64,000 nucleotides of DNA, taken from positions 3,947,501-4,011,500 of the forward strand of contig NZ_CP054021.1 of NCBI RefSeq assembly GCF_005862305.2. The letters are read 5' to 3'. This DNA is from Rhizobium indicum (lineage in GTDB: Bacteria; Pseudomonadota; Alphaproteobacteria; Rhizobiales; Rhizobiaceae). The translations under genes were made by a program, and so were the position numbers. The notes beneath the pieces are model-generated. The model was not told the DNA's origin. It did no database searches and was given only the letters and a program-made list of their open reading frames with translations. Position 1 is the stretch's first letter. Every line of letters begins with the position of its first letter. This document shows, one piece after another, positions 53,474-63,063 of this stretch.

Positions 53474-54393
53474 CGGTTTCTCACTTTCGGATCGAGCCAC
53501 GCATAGGCGATATCGACGAGAAGATTCAGGAACACGATGAGCACCATGTAGAAAATGACCGTGCCGAGAACCATGCCGTAATCGCGGTTCAGCGCTGCGT
53601 TGACGAAATAGCGGCCGATGCCGGGCAATCCGAAGATGCTTTCGACAACCAGCGAGCCGGTGAGAAGGTAACTTGCCGCCGGTCCGAGATAGGAGACCAC
53701 AGGCATCAGCGCGGGCTTCAGCGCATGGCGCATGACCGTCAGGCGGGGGCCGATGCCTTTGGCCTTAGCGGTGCGGATGAAGTTCTGGTTCATTACCTCG
53801 ATCATCGAGCCGCGGGTGATGCGCGAGATACGGCCGGCATGCGGCAGGGCCAGAACGACGATCGGCAGGATGAGGTATTTGATCGAGCCGTCACCCCAGC
53901 CGCCGACCGGAAACCACGCAAGATGGATGCCGAAGACGAGCTGCAGGATGGGCGCGATCAGGAAGTTCGGTAGCACGACGCCGATCAGAATGAGCGCGCC
54001 CAGAATATAATCCGGCGCCTTGTTCTGATAAAGCGCCCCAAGACAGCCGACCGCCACGCCGACAATGATGGCAATCAGGAAGGCAGCCGTACCGATGGTG
54101 AAGGTGTAGGGCAGACCGATCATGATCTGCTGGGCGACGGTGAAATCTTCGCTGGCGAAGGACGGGCCGAGATCGCCGCGGAGCAGGTCACCGACATAGA
54201 TCAGGTACTGCTGGATGAGCGGCTTGTCGAGATTGTAGTGGATAGCAAGGTTCTTCAGGATCACCGGCGGCAATGGCCTTTCGCCATCGAAAGGGCCGCC
54301 GGGGGCAAGGCGCAAAACAAAAAAGCAGGCTGTGACGGCGATCCACAGAACGGGGATCGTCGATAGCAGGCGACGGAGTGCGTATTTGATCAT
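53470..54393 (-). CDS. oppB: Oligopeptide ABC transporter permease OppB
   Basis: A 307-residue permease of the DppB/OppB type: N-terminal ALRRLLSTIPVLWIAVTACF helix, GLPYTFTIGTAAFLIA and the coupling helix TAKAKGIGPRLTVMRHALKPAL, ending LNLLVDIAYAWLDPKVR. It lies after oppA with a strong hairpin in the 48-base gap, and overlaps oppC by four bases. Confidence 0.92.
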   Translation of the reverse strand: MIKYALRRLLSTIPVLWIAVTACFFVLRLAPGGPFDGERPLPPVILKNLAIHYNLDKPLIQQYLIYVGDLLRGDLGPSFASEDFTVAQQIMIGLPYTFTIGTAAFLIAIIVGVAVGCLGALYQNKAPDYILGALILIGVVLPNFLIAPILQLVFGIHLAWFPVGGWGDGSIKYLILPIVVLALPHAGRISRITRGSMIEVMNQNFIRTAKAKGIGPRLTVMRHALKPALMPVVSYLGPAASYLLTGSLVVESIFGLPGIGRYFVNAALNRDYGMVLGTVIFYMVLIVFLNLLVDIAYAWLDPKVRNR

Positions 54394-54403
54394 GATCGTG
54401 GGC

Positions 54404-54434
54404 CGGTCCTTTCCGCAGTGCGCGGAAAGGACCG
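54404..54434 (-). other. Intra-operon hairpin between oppA and oppB
   Basis: A perfect 13-bp stem (CGGTCCTTTCCGC / GCGGAAAGGACCG, 5-base loop) sits between the oppA stop and the oppB start with no T-run after it in the direction of transcription. It is probably a 3' mRNA stabiliser or partial attenuator giving more OppA than permease. Confidence 0.75.
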
Positions 54435-54441
54435 TTTTCCC

Positions 54442-56022
54442 TTACTCTTTCATCGACAGCCAGCGGGTGCGGTGGATGTCCTGGATGTTGTCGACGAAGC
54501 CTTCGATCTTCGGCGAAACGACATTCTTCGAGACGTAGTAGTAGATCGGCAGGGCGGCGGATTCATCGAGCGCCAGCTGTTCGGCCTTCTTGAAGATCGC
54601 GGCACGCTTGGTGAGATCCGTCTCGGCGTTACCTTCCTTGATCATCTTGTCGTACTCGGGATTCGACCAGCGGCCGTAGTTCATCTGGACGCCCGTCACC
54701 AGGAGGTTCAGGAAGTTGTCCGGGTCGTTGTAGTCGGCGAGCCAGCCGGCGCGGCCGATTTCGACCTGGCCACGCTGCATCTGGTCGTAATGCACCTTGG
54801 TTTCGGCATTGACGAGCTCGACATCGACGCCGAGCGGCTTCCACATGGAAGCGATGGCGACGGCGATGCGCTTGTGGTTGTCGTTGGTGTTGTAGCTGAG
54901 GACAGCGTGAAGCGGCTTGTCCGGACCGAAACCGGCTTCGGTCAGAAGCTTCTTGGCTTCGGCGACCTTCTCGCTATAGGGCAGATCCTTCCAGCTGACA
55001 TAGGCCGGCTCGCCGTAATTCGCCGTGCCCGGCGGAACCCATGAATAAGCCGGCAGTTCGCCGGTGCCGAGGATCTGCGGGCCGATCACTTCACGGTTGA
55101 TCGCCATGGACAGAGCCTGGCGGACGCGCTTGTCGCTGAAGGGCGGCTTCTGCGAGTTGACGACATAATAGTAGAGGCCGGAGAAGGGAGCGACATGCGC
55201 CTGGCCAGGCAGGTTCTTCTTCATCCACTCGTACTGGTCGGTCGGGAAGTCGGTGAGGATGTCGAACTCGCCGGCGCGGTAGCGCTTCAGCGCGGCTTCC
55301 TGATCCTCGAGCACGAAGAACTTCGCGCCATCGATCTTCAGGTCCTTGGTGTCGTACCACTGGTCGTTCTTGACCGTCGTGACATGCGAGCCCGGAACCC
55401 ATTCGACCGGCTTGTAAGGGCCGTTGGTGACGATGTTGCCGATCTTGACCCAATCCTGCCCCTTCGCCTCGACGACATGCTTCGGCAGCGGATAGGCGGT
55501 GTAATGCATCAGGGCATTAAGGAAATAAGGGGTGGAGTTTTCGAGGGTGATTTCGAGCGTCTTGTCGTCGATCGCCTTGACGCCGAGCTGGTTGAGATCG
55601 GTGATCTCGCCCTTGTTGATCTTTTCGGCGTTCTTGATGGTGAATTGCAGATAGGCATAATCGGCGGCATTCTTCGGGTCGACGAGGCGCTGGAAGGCGA
55701 AGACAAAGTCTCCTGCCGTTACCGGCTGGCCATCGGACCACTTGATGCCGTCGCGAAGCTTGAAGGTGTAGACCTTGCCATCAGGCGAAATCGTCCAGCT
55801 TTCAGCCTGGCCGGGGATCGGATTATCCTTGGCGTCCTCAGTGACGAGGCCTTCGAAAATGTCGCCGGCGATACGGTTCTCCCAGTCGCCGGAAAGCTTC
55901 TGCGGATCGAGCGACTGCGGGTCGCCACCATTGTGAATGTTGAGCGTGGCCGCATGGGCCGAAAACGCCAGCAATGTGCCAAGCATTGCAGAGGCGAGAA
56001 ATTTTTTCGCGAAATGGTTCAT
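54442..56022 (-). CDS. oppA: Oligopeptide-binding protein OppA
   Basis: A 526-residue periplasmic solute-binding protein (SBP_bac_5). Signal peptide MNHFAKKFLASAMLGTLLA, mature start TLNIHNGGDPQSLDPQ, then PVTAGDFVFAFQRLVDPK and IGRAGWLADYNDPDNFLNLL, typical of OppA/MppA-like peptide receptors. First gene of the oppABCDF operon; the upstream 286 bases (56023-56308), shared with the divergent alpha-glucosidase gene, hold no other ORF and must contain both promoters. Confidence 0.93.
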   Translation of the reverse strand: MNHFAKKFLASAMLGTLLAFSAHAATLNIHNGGDPQSLDPQKLSGDWENRIAGDIFEGLVTEDAKDNPIPGQAESWTISPDGKVYTFKLRDGIKWSDGQPVTAGDFVFAFQRLVDPKNAADYAYLQFTIKNAEKINKGEITDLNQLGVKAIDDKTLEITLENSTPYFLNALMHYTAYPLPKHVVEAKGQDWVKIGNIVTNGPYKPVEWVPGSHVTTVKNDQWYDTKDLKIDGAKFFVLEDQEAALKRYRAGEFDILTDFPTDQYEWMKKNLPGQAHVAPFSGLYYYVVNSQKPPFSDKRVRQALSMAINREVIGPQILGTGELPAYSWVPPGTANYGEPAYVSWKDLPYSEKVAEAKKLLTEAGFGPDKPLHAVLSYNTNDNHKRIAVAIASMWKPLGVDVELVNAETKVHYDQMQRGQVEIGRAGWLADYNDPDNFLNLLVTGVQMNYGRWSNPEYDKMIKEGNAETDLTKRAAIFKKAEQLALDESAALPIYYYVSKNVVSPKIEGFVDNIQDIHRTRWLSMKE

Positions 56023-56308
56023 GGTGGGTCCACCTTTCTAGGCTTTTCGCCTTTATTAGACATTTGTTCCCGGTGTTTGACCTCTTACGTGCAGGTCAGC
56101 GCGCACATTATCGCAAAGGCTTTGCGTTGCAACCCCAAATCCGGAGGGTGGAAACGGGTTGTGGACAAGCCAATATACGTCTCCCCCTTGTCGGATCGCG
56201 ACGACGTGTCGCGGCGTTTCGCAACACCTTCATAACCGCTTCACATGGTTGTCTTTTGTTTCGTCCGCTTTAGTGTGACGAGCGCAAACGAGGCAGGAGA
56301 TGTAGCCG

Positions 56309-57955
56309 ATGGCATTGCAGGCAGGCGGGAGTGCGGACTGGTGGCGTGGCGCGGTGATCTATCAGGTCTATCCGCGCTCGTTTCAGGACACCAACAGCGA
56401 TGGTCTCGGCGATCTCAGGGGAATCACCCGCCGGCTGCCGCATATTGCCAGCCTCGGCGTCGACGCGATCTGGCTCTCGCCTTTCTTCAAGTCGCCGATG
56501 GCCGACATGGGCTACGACGTTTCCGATTATTGCGACGTCGATCCGATCTTCGGGACGCTGGCCGATTTCGACGAAATGATGGGCGAAGCGCACAAGCTCG
56601 GCATTAAGGTCGTCATCGACCAGGTGATCTCGCACACTTCCGACCGGCATCCCTGGTTCGTCGAGAGCCGATCGAGCCGGACCAATCCCAAGGCGGACTG
56701 GTATGTCTGGGCCGATCCGAAGCCTGACGGTACGGCGCCGAACAACTGGTTGTCGATCTTCGGCGGGCCGGGCTGGGAATGGGATGGCGTGCGCCGGCAA
56801 TATTACCAGCACAATTTCCTGACCTCGCAGCCGGACCTCAACTTCCACAGCAAGGCCGTGCAGGATGCGGTCCTCGAGACGGTAAAGTTCTGGCTCGACC
56901 GCGGCGTCGACGGCTTCCGCCTGGATACGGTCAACTATTATTTCTGCGACAAGCTGCTGAGGAGCAATCCGCCGCACGAGCCTGATGAAGATGACGCAGG
57001 CCTCGATGCGCCCGACAGCAATCCCTACGGCATGCAGAACCACCTCTACGACAAGACGCAGCCGGAAAATGTCGATTTCCTCAAGCGCTTCCGGGCGTTG
57101 CTCGATCAGTACGAGGATCGCACGACCGTCGGCGAAGTCGGCGATGGGGCGCGTTCGCTGAAGACGGTTGGCGCCTATACGAGTGGCGGCGACAAGCTGC
57201 ACATGTGCTACACATTCGACCTGCTCGGGCCGGATTTCACCGCCGAGCATATTCGCGGCTGCGTCGAGGCCTTCCAAAAGGCCGTCACGGACGGCTGGGT
57301 CTGCTGGGCTTTTTCCAACCACGACGTCATGCGCCATGTCAGCCGTTTCGCGCGGACGGAGGAAGAGCGGCCTGTCATCGCCAAGCTGGCGATCTCGGTG
57401 CTTGCGGCGCTGCGTGGCTCGATCTGCCTCTATCAAGGCGAGGAACTCGGCTTGCCCGAGGCGGAACTCGCCTTCGAGGATCTGCGCGACCCCTACGGCA
57501 TCCGCTTCTGGCCGGCCTTCAAGGGCCGCGATGGATGTCGCACACCGATGCCCTGGGAAGCCGGCAAGGCGCATGCGGGCTTCACCTCGGCGGAAAAGAG
57601 CTGGCTGCCGGTGCCTTACGAGCAGGCAGCGCTTTCCGTCGATACGCAGGAAGAGAGCGAAAGCTCTGTGCTGCATCACTATCGCAGGACGCTCGCATTT
57701 CGGAAGAGCCACCTGGCGCTGATCGACGGCGACATGACCTTCATCGGCACCAACCAGGATCTGCTCGCCTTCACCCGCGAAAAGAACGGAGAAAAACTGC
57801 TCTTCGTTTTCAACCTGACGCGCAAACCGGCGGAATTCCGCCTGCCCGATGGCATTGCGCTCAGAGAAGCGCTTGCCATGCCCGGCTTCGAGGCGGTGGT
57901 GAGTGCGGGATCAGTGAAACTTGCCGCGCTGGATGGGTTTTGTGCGCGGATTTGA
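56309..57955 (+). CDS. GH13 alpha-glucosidase
   Basis: A 548-residue cytoplasmic glycoside hydrolase of the oligo-1,6-glucosidase/alpha-glucosidase type. N-terminal WWRGAVIYQVYPRSFQDTN, LPHIASLGVDAIWLSPFF, VVIDQVISHTSDRHPWF, nucleophile Asp in DGFRLDTVNYYF, acid/base Glu in TVGEVGDG and the third acid in FSNHDVMRH are all present. Related to AglA of rhizobia, but without the aglEFGK transporter genes. It likely hydrolyses sucrose, maltose, trehalulose or similar disaccharides. Confidence 0.9.
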   Translation: MALQAGGSADWWRGAVIYQVYPRSFQDTNSDGLGDLRGITRRLPHIASLGVDAIWLSPFFKSPMADMGYDVSDYCDVDPIFGTLADFDEMMGEAHKLGIKVVIDQVISHTSDRHPWFVESRSSRTNPKADWYVWADPKPDGTAPNNWLSIFGGPGWEWDGVRRQYYQHNFLTSQPDLNFHSKAVQDAVLETVKFWLDRGVDGFRLDTVNYYFCDKLLRSNPPHEPDEDDAGLDAPDSNPYGMQNHLYDKTQPENVDFLKRFRALLDQYEDRTTVGEVGDGARSLKTVGAYTSGGDKLHMCYTFDLLGPDFTAEHIRGCVEAFQKAVTDGWVCWAFSNHDVMRHVSRFARTEEERPVIAKLAISVLAALRGSICLYQGEELGLPEAELAFEDLRDPYGIRFWPAFKGRDGCRTPMPWEAGKAHAGFTSAEKSWLPVPYEQAALSVDTQEESESSVLHHYRRTLAFRKSHLALIDGDMTFIGTNQDLLAFTREKNGEKLLFVFNLTRKPAEFRLPDGIALREALAMPGFEAVVSAGSVKLAALDGFCARI

Positions 57956-58019
57956 CATTCGCGCTGTCGTCGAGGGTCATGGATTTCGATAGGGCTGTAT
58001 TTTTTAAATTACAACTGAT

Positions 58020-58325
58020 ATGTTCATCTTGAAGCAGACGGCCACTTTCCAGAAGTGGCACAAACGGTTGAAAGACGGAAAGGCCAAGGCAATGATTGCT
58101 TTACGCCTTCAGCGTCTTGCAACCGGGCATGCCGGCGATGCCGCTCCGGTCGGTGAAGGGGTGAGTGAGTTGCGCATTCACTATGGGCCTGGCTATCGGA
58201 TCTACTACCGCAAGCGGGGAGAAACGATCATCGTGCTTCTCTGCGGCGGCGATAAAAGCACGCAGGAAACCGACATACGGACGGCAAAGAGAATGGCCAT
58301 GGAATGGAGCGACGATAATGGCTGA
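58020..58325 (+). CDS. HigB/RelE-type toxin of a type II TA pair
   Basis: A 101-residue RelE/ParE-superfamily protein of the phage-derived Gp49-like (HigB-2) kind: LKQTATFQKWHKRLKDGKAKA at the N-terminus, then GVSELRIHYGPGYRIYY and IIVLLCGGDKSTQETDI with DIRTAKRM. It is predicted to cleave mRNA at the ribosome. It precedes the antitoxin and overlaps it by eight bases, the reversed gene order of HigBA systems. Confidence 0.88.
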   Translation: MFILKQTATFQKWHKRLKDGKAKAMIALRLQRLATGHAGDAAPVGEGVSELRIHYGPGYRIYYRKRGETIIVLLCGGDKSTQETDIRTAKRMAMEWSDDNG

Positions 58326-58608
58326 ACAGATTTTCGACTTCGATCCGGCTGAGCTACTCGATTCCGACGAGGCTATCGAAACCTTTATCACCGAGGCCCT
58401 GCAGACCGGAGATGCGAAATTCATCGCTTCTGCTCTTGGCGTCGTTGCACGCGCCAAGGGCATGAGCAAAATCGCCAAAGAAACCGGCCTTGCGCGCGAG
58501 CATCTCTACAAGGCACTCAGTGAAAACGGAAATCCCACACTCGAAACCACGCTGGCGGTGATGAAGGCCATCGGGCTTGAACTCACGACGCGACATCACG
58601 CGATTTGA
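58318..58608 (+). CDS. HigA-type antitoxin with HTH domain
   Basis: A 96-residue antitoxin. MAEQIFDFDPAELLDSDEAIETFITEAL at the N-terminus and the XRE-type HTH KGMSKIAKETGLAREHLYKALSENGNPTLETTLAVMKAIGL are characteristic of the addiction-module antidote (HigA-2) family. Such antitoxins repress their own operon. ATG 58318 lies inside the toxin's last codons. Confidence 0.88.
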   Translation: MAEQIFDFDPAELLDSDEAIETFITEALQTGDAKFIASALGVVARAKGMSKIAKETGLAREHLYKALSENGNPTLETTLAVMKAIGLELTTRHHAI

Positions 58609-58663
58609 GACCGTCTGGCGTTCACTGAAGCCCTCTCGCAAGTGAGAGTTCCGATATCCTGCA

Positions 58664-60373
58664 TCATCCGATCAGCGCGAACTTGTCCACATCAACCATA
58701 CCGCGGTCTGAAATCTTCAGGTGCGGGATGACCGGCAGCGGCAGGAAGGCGAGCTGGAGGAAGGGTTCCTCCAACGTGGCGCCGAGCGCGAAGGCGGCCT
58801 TGCGCAGATGGTGCAGTGTATCGCGGACGGTCTCGTAGGGCTCAAGGCTCATCAAGCCGGCGACGGGCAGGGCGATTTCGCCGGTGACCTTGCCGTCTTC
58901 GACGACGACGAAGCCGCCGTTGATCTCGCCGAGGCGGTTTGCGGCGCGCGCCATGTCGTCTTCGTTGACGCCGACGACGCAGATATTGTGGCTGTCATGG
59001 CCGACGGTGGAGGCGATCGCGCCCTTCTTCAGGCCGAAGCCCTGGACGAAACCGTTGGCGTGGTTGCCGTTCTTGCCGTGGCGTTCGATGACGGCGACCT
59101 TGATGATGTCGTTGGCGAGATCGACGGTCGTCTCATTGCCCTTGACGGGCAGGCGGTAGCGGCGATGCTCGGTGATGATCTTGCCCGGCATGACACCGAT
59201 GACAGGCGTTTCGCCCTCGGCGACAGGCACGCCGAAATGGGCGGCGTTGACGGGCCTTGCCTTGACGCTGTCGAGGCCGATCGGGGCAATCGGCCTGCGT
59301 GTGGCAAAGAGCGCGTCGGTGACGCGGCGGCCGGCCGAGAAGACGATCTCGGCGCGGCAGCTTTCCAGGCTGTCGAGAACCACCAGGTCTGCGCGCCAGC
59401 CTGGCGCGACCAGGCCTCGGTCCCTGAGACCGAAGGCGCGGGCGGCAGAGATCGAGGCGGCGCGATAAATTGCCAGGGGCTCGACGCCGCTTGCGATCGC
59501 CGTGCGGATCATGTGATCGAGATGACCCTGTTCGGCGATATCGAGCGGATTGCGGTCGTCGGTGCAAAGCGCGAGGAAGGGTGAAAGCCGCTCGGTGATA
59601 ATGGGTATCAGCGCCGCGAGATCCTTGGAGACCGAACCCTCGCGCACGAGGATATGCATGCCCTTGCGGATCTTCTCCAAGGCTTCGCCGGCGGTCGTGC
59701 ATTCGTGCTCGGTGCGGATGCCGGCCGAGAGGTAACCGTTAAGGTCGTTGCCTGAGAGCAGCGGCGCATGACCGTCGATATGGCCGCCCTGGAAGGCGTC
59801 GAGCTTGGCCATGCAGACGGGATCCTTGTGGATCACGCCGGGGAAATTCATGAATTCGGCAAGTCCGATCACCTTCGGATGGTGGCGGAAGGGCAGGAGG
59901 CGCTCGATCGGCAGATCGGCACCGGAGGTTTCAAGATGCGTCGCCGGCACACAGGAGGAGAGCTGGACGCGGATGTCCATGATCGTCTCCAGCGCGGATT
60001 CGAGAAAGAATTCGATTCCGGCGGTTCCGAGCACATTGGCGATTTCGTGCGGATCGCAGATGGCGGTGGTGACACCATAGGGCAGAACGCAGCGATCGAA
60101 TTCATGCGGTGTGACGAGTGAAGATTCGATGTGCAGATGCGTGTCGATGAAGCCGGGAACGACGATCCTGCCTGAGATGTCGATCTCGGTTTCGCCCTCA
60201 TAATTGCCTGAGGTGCCGACGATGCGATCGGCGCCGATCGCAATGTCCGACTGGACGAGTTCGCCGGTGACGAGATCGAAGAAGCAGCCGCCCTTCAGCA
60301 CGATATCGGCCGGCACACGGCCAACGCCCTGATCGATGAAGCGCTCGAGTCTGCTGGTCATGGTATTGCTCAC
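58664..60373 (-). CDS. ade: Adenine deaminase
   Basis: A 569-residue amidohydrolase converting adenine to hypoxanthine. Metal motif [19 protein letters not shown] (HxH), [11 protein letters not shown], the catalytic-domain [38 protein letters not shown] and the C-terminal [17 protein letters not shown] are typical of the Ade family. Start M1 (60373) or M5 (60361) are both possible. Hypoxanthine from this step can enter the Xdh pathway encoded at 21.5-26.6 kb. Confidence 0.93.
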   Translation of the reverse strand: MSNTMTSRLERFIDQGVGRVPADIVLKGGCFFDLVTGELVQSDIAIGADRIVGTSGNYEGETEIDISGRIVVPGFIDTHLHIESSLVTPHEFDRCVLPYGVTTAICDPHEIANVLGTAGIEFFLESALETIMDIRVQLSSCVPATHLETSGADLPIERLLPFRHHPKVIGLAEFMNFPGVIHKDPVCMAKLDAFQGGHIDGHAPLLSGNDLNGYLSAGIRTEHECTTAGEALEKIRKGMHILVREGSVSKDLAALIPIITERLSPFLALCTDDRNPLDIAEQGHLDHMIRTAIASGVEPLAIYRAASISAARAFGLRDRGLVAPGWRADLVVLDSLESCRAEIVFSAGRRVTDALFATRRPIAPIGLDSVKARPVNAAHFGVPVAEGETPVIGVMPGKIITEHRRYRLPVKGNETTVDLANDIIKVAVIERHGKNGNHANGFVQGFGLKKGAIASTVGHDSHNICVVGVNEDDMARAANRLGEINGGFVVVEDGKVTGEIALPVAGLMSLEPYETVRDTLHHLRKAAFALGATLEEPFLQLAFLPLPVIPHLKISDRGMVDVDKFALIG

Positions 60374-60426
60374 ATTACAACCGATTCCGAAACTTATAGC
60401 CGATCTGCCGCGACAAGCGAGTGCCG

Positions 60427-60458
60427 CAAAACGAAACCGGGCGCCACAGGGCGCCCGG
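60427..60458 (-). terminator. Rho-independent terminator of the LivJ-like gene
   Basis: On the minus strand, CCGGGCGCC and GGCGCCCGG form a 9-bp stem with a 4-base loop followed by TTTCGTTTTG, 22 bases after the stop codon at 60480. Confidence 0.85.
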
Positions 60459-60479
60459 TCGGTGACGGTCAGCGATGGT

Positions 60480-61583
60480 TTACTCGGCGGCGACGATCTT
60501 GCCGGCTTCCCACTTGTAGAGCGAGAAGCTCTGCGAGGTCAGGTCGCCGGTCTCGCCGTAGGTAACCTTGCCGATGGCGGTCGGGATCTCCTTGCCGTCC
60601 TTCAACGCGGTCGCGACGGTTTCCGCATCCTCGGCGCTGCCGGCCTTCTCGATGCCGGCCTTCAGCACTTCGACGGCGGCATAAGCGTTCAGCGTGAAGG
60701 CTTCGGCCGGGATGTTCTTGGCGGCGAGCGCATCGGCTGCGGCTTTGGAATCCGGGCTCTTGGTGGCGTCCGAAGCGTTGGTGAAGATCGTCCCTCCTGC
60801 CGCATCCGTGCCGATTGCCCAGAATTCGGTGTTGGAGAGTCCGTCGCCGCCGATGATCGTCGCGTTGGCGGCGAGGTCATGCAGCTGGCGGGCGAGCAGG
60901 CCGCCTTCCGGGTGGTAGCCGCCGAAATAGACCACATCGACCTTCTCGGACTTGATGCGGGTGGTGAGCGCACTGAAATCCTTGTCACCAGGCGTGATCG
61001 CGTCATTGACGACTTCGGTGATACCGCCGGCGTTCAGCGTCGCCTTGAAGGCGTCGGCGAGGCCCTTGCCGTAGGCGCCCTTGTCGTTGACGATGGCGAC
61101 GCGCTTGTCCTTGAAATTCTTCAGCACATATTTGGCGGCGACTTCGGCCTGCTGGTCGTCGCGGCCGCAGGTGCGCAGCACGTTGGTCAGACCGCGCTTG
61201 GTCAGGTCGGGGGCCGTCGCAGTCGGGGTGACCATCAGCACGCCGTTTTCAGCAAGCACGTCCGAAACCGGAATGGCGACACCCGATGTCACCGGACCGA
61301 CGACGAAGCGGATGCCGTCGCCGACGACCTTGTTGGCGGCGGAAACGCCCTGTTTCGGTTCGCCGGCATCATCGGCCAGTTCGAGGACGACCTTCTCGCC
61401 GAGAATTCCGCCCTTCTTGTTGATCTCGTCAACGGCGGTCTGCGCACCGTTCTTCACTTGGTCGCCATAGGCGGCGACGGGGCCGGTCAGCGGCGCGATC
61501 AGGCCGATGGTGATATCGGCATGGGCAAGCGGCGCAAAGGCGAGCGACGCGACGAGGGTCGCCGTCAATGTCTTGAGGGTCAT
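60480..61583 (-). CDS. LivJ-like branched-chain amino-acid binding protein
   Basis: A 367-residue periplasmic binding protein: signal peptide [20 protein letters not shown], mature start [53 protein letters not shown] and [20 protein letters not shown], the Peripla_BP_6 pattern of Liv/Bra systems. No liv permease or ATPase genes are adjacent, so it may serve an unlinked transporter; it has its own strong terminator. The ligand among branched-chain or related amino acids is not fixed. Confidence 0.9.
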   Translation of the reverse strand: MTLKTLTATLVASLAFAPLAHADITIGLIAPLTGPVAAYGDQVKNGAQTAVDEINKKGGILGEKVVLELADDAGEPKQGVSAANKVVGDGIRFVVGPVTSGVAIPVSDVLAENGVLMVTPTATAPDLTKRGLTNVLRTCGRDDQQAEVAAKYVLKNFKDKRVAIVNDKGAYGKGLADAFKATLNAGGITEVVNDAITPGDKDFSALTTRIKSEKVDVVYFGGYHPEGGLLARQLHDLAANATIIGGDGLSNTEFWAIGTDAAGGTIFTNASDATKSPDSKAAADALAAKNIPAEAFTLNAYAAVEVLKAGIEKAGSAEDAETVATALKDGKEIPTAIGKVTYGETGDLTSQSFSLYKWEAGKIVAAE

Positions 61584-62064
61584 TGTCTGTCTCCTTGGAT
61601 GGGGTCATTCGACCCGCGATGAGGTGCCGCGCCGGATTTTCCGGATCGTTCAACGGCCCTCAGGCCGTGCCAAGGACGATCGATATCGGCGCGATCGATG
61701 CGCCCTCCGGCCATATTTGGCTCGAATGGGCGCAACGGCAAGATTTCTAGGAATTTTGGTGGAATTCCGCAAGTTGATAACAAAATGAAACGAAAATCGA
61801 GCCGATTCGGCGCGAAATAATCCAAAATCGTCGATCGTGGCGCCGTCTGCAGATCTCCAGAAGTGCTGTATCCGCATTTGCGCGGTGCCGATGAACCTGC
61901 CGAATTTCGCGAAACTCTTCGTCTTTCCGAATAGTCGAATTCGGTTTCGAGATTAACACTTGATTCTACCAATTAGAGTAGAATCATTGTTCGTGCATAT
62001 ATTGCTGCGATGCAAAATAACGGTCGATAATAGACAGAGAGATATTTCAGGAACAGAGATCTGG
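61584..62064. other. 480-base intergenic region with operator-like inverted repeat
   Basis: No convincing ORF. The sequence is notably more AT-rich than elsewhere between 61740 and 62060 and holds promoters for both divergent genes. A perfect inverted repeat GATTCTAC-N8-GTAGAATC (61962-61985) lies 80 bases before the HD-GYP start and has the size of a regulator binding site. The weak site AGGAACAGAG (62049-62058) is the only ribosome-binding candidate for ATG 62065. Confidence 0.5.
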
Positions 62065-62979
62065 ATGCTCAAGCGTATCGAAGCCAGACAGGTGCGCAAC
62101 GGAATGTTTGTGGAGGCGATCGAGGGTGCATGGCAGGACCCCCATCTGTCCAAGCGAAGATTTCTGCTACGCCGTGAAGTCGATGCCCTGAAGCTTCGCA
62201 AGAGCGGCATTGAAGGTGTTGTTATCAACACCAGCAGAGGCCTCGACATCGACGGTCTGCCGGGCGGCAATGTCGAGATCGACACCAAGGCGGCACGCGA
62301 GACCATCCAGAAATCCGTGCAGGTCCTGGAAAGCGTTTTCGGCCGGCTCCAGCATGGCGATGGGATCAGCGTCGATCAGGTGGCGCCGGTGATTTCCTCG
62401 GTCTCCAAGTCGATGGATGACAATCCCACTGTCTTTCTGAGCGTTACGCGTCTGAAATCCAAGGACGAAGTGACGTTTCTGCATTCCCTTTCGGTGAGTG
62501 CGCTGATGATCCTTTTCGGCCGTCACCTCGGACTTGACGAGGCTACCGTGCAGACGCTCGGCACGGCAGGATTGCTGCACGACGTCGGCAAGCTCGAAAT
62601 TCCGCTTGAGATACTCAACAAGGAAGGGCGCCTGGACGAGGACGAGATCAAGATGATCCGCGATCATCCGGAAAAGGGGCACGCAATCCTGTCACGCCAG
62701 GAAGGCATGCCGGAGATCGTTCTCGACGTCTGCCTCAACCATCATGAGCGTATCGACGGCAAGGGCTATCCCCGCAGGCTTTCCGAGGCGCAGGTCAGCT
62801 TCCATGCGCGTCTTGCTGCGATTTGCGATGTCTATGACGCCATGACCTCCGTGCGGCCGTACAAGGCGCCATGGAGCGCGAGCCAAGCACTGAAATGGAT
62901 GTTTGGCAACGAAGGGCAATTCGATCGCCGGCTGCTGAAGAAATTCGCCCTCTGCCTTTCCGTCGCCGCCGTGACCTGA
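62065..62979 (+). CDS. HD-GYP cyclic-di-GMP phosphodiesterase with DUF3391
   Basis: A 304-residue protein. N-terminal DUF3391 (residues about 1-110, MLKRIEARQVRNGMFVEAI) is followed by an HD-GYP domain with GLLHDVGKLEIP and HHERIDGKGYP, both metal-site and GYP motifs intact, so active c-di-GMP hydrolysis is expected. It ends NEGQFDRRLLKKFALCLSVAAVT, whereas many family members run on for 60-80 further residues after this helix. The protein may be C-terminally shortened without loss of the catalytic core. Confidence 0.85.
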   Translation: MLKRIEARQVRNGMFVEAIEGAWQDPHLSKRRFLLRREVDALKLRKSGIEGVVINTSRGLDIDGLPGGNVEIDTKAARETIQKSVQVLESVFGRLQHGDGISVDQVAPVISSVSKSMDDNPTVFLSVTRLKSKDEVTFLHSLSVSALMILFGRHLGLDEATVQTLGTAGLLHDVGKLEIPLEILNKEGRLDEDEIKMIRDHPEKGHAILSRQEGMPEIVLDVCLNHHERIDGKGYPRRLSEAQVSFHARLAAICDVYDAMTSVRPYKAPWSASQALKWMFGNEGQFDRRLLKKFALCLSVAAVT

Positions 62980-63004
62980 GGCCTATCGGTCTTCCCAACA
63001 AAAG

Positions 63005-63036
63005 GGCCTGCGTGGACTTACAGCGCCGCGCAGGCC
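63005..63036. terminator. Hairpin between convergent HD-GYP and aminotransferase genes
   Basis: GGCCTGCG (63005-63012) and CGCAGGCC (63029-63036) form an 8-bp perfect stem. There is no T-run, so it is a modest candidate. Confidence 0.45.
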
Positions 63037-63063
63037 GTGATGCCGGAGGCCTTCAGCGCTTTC

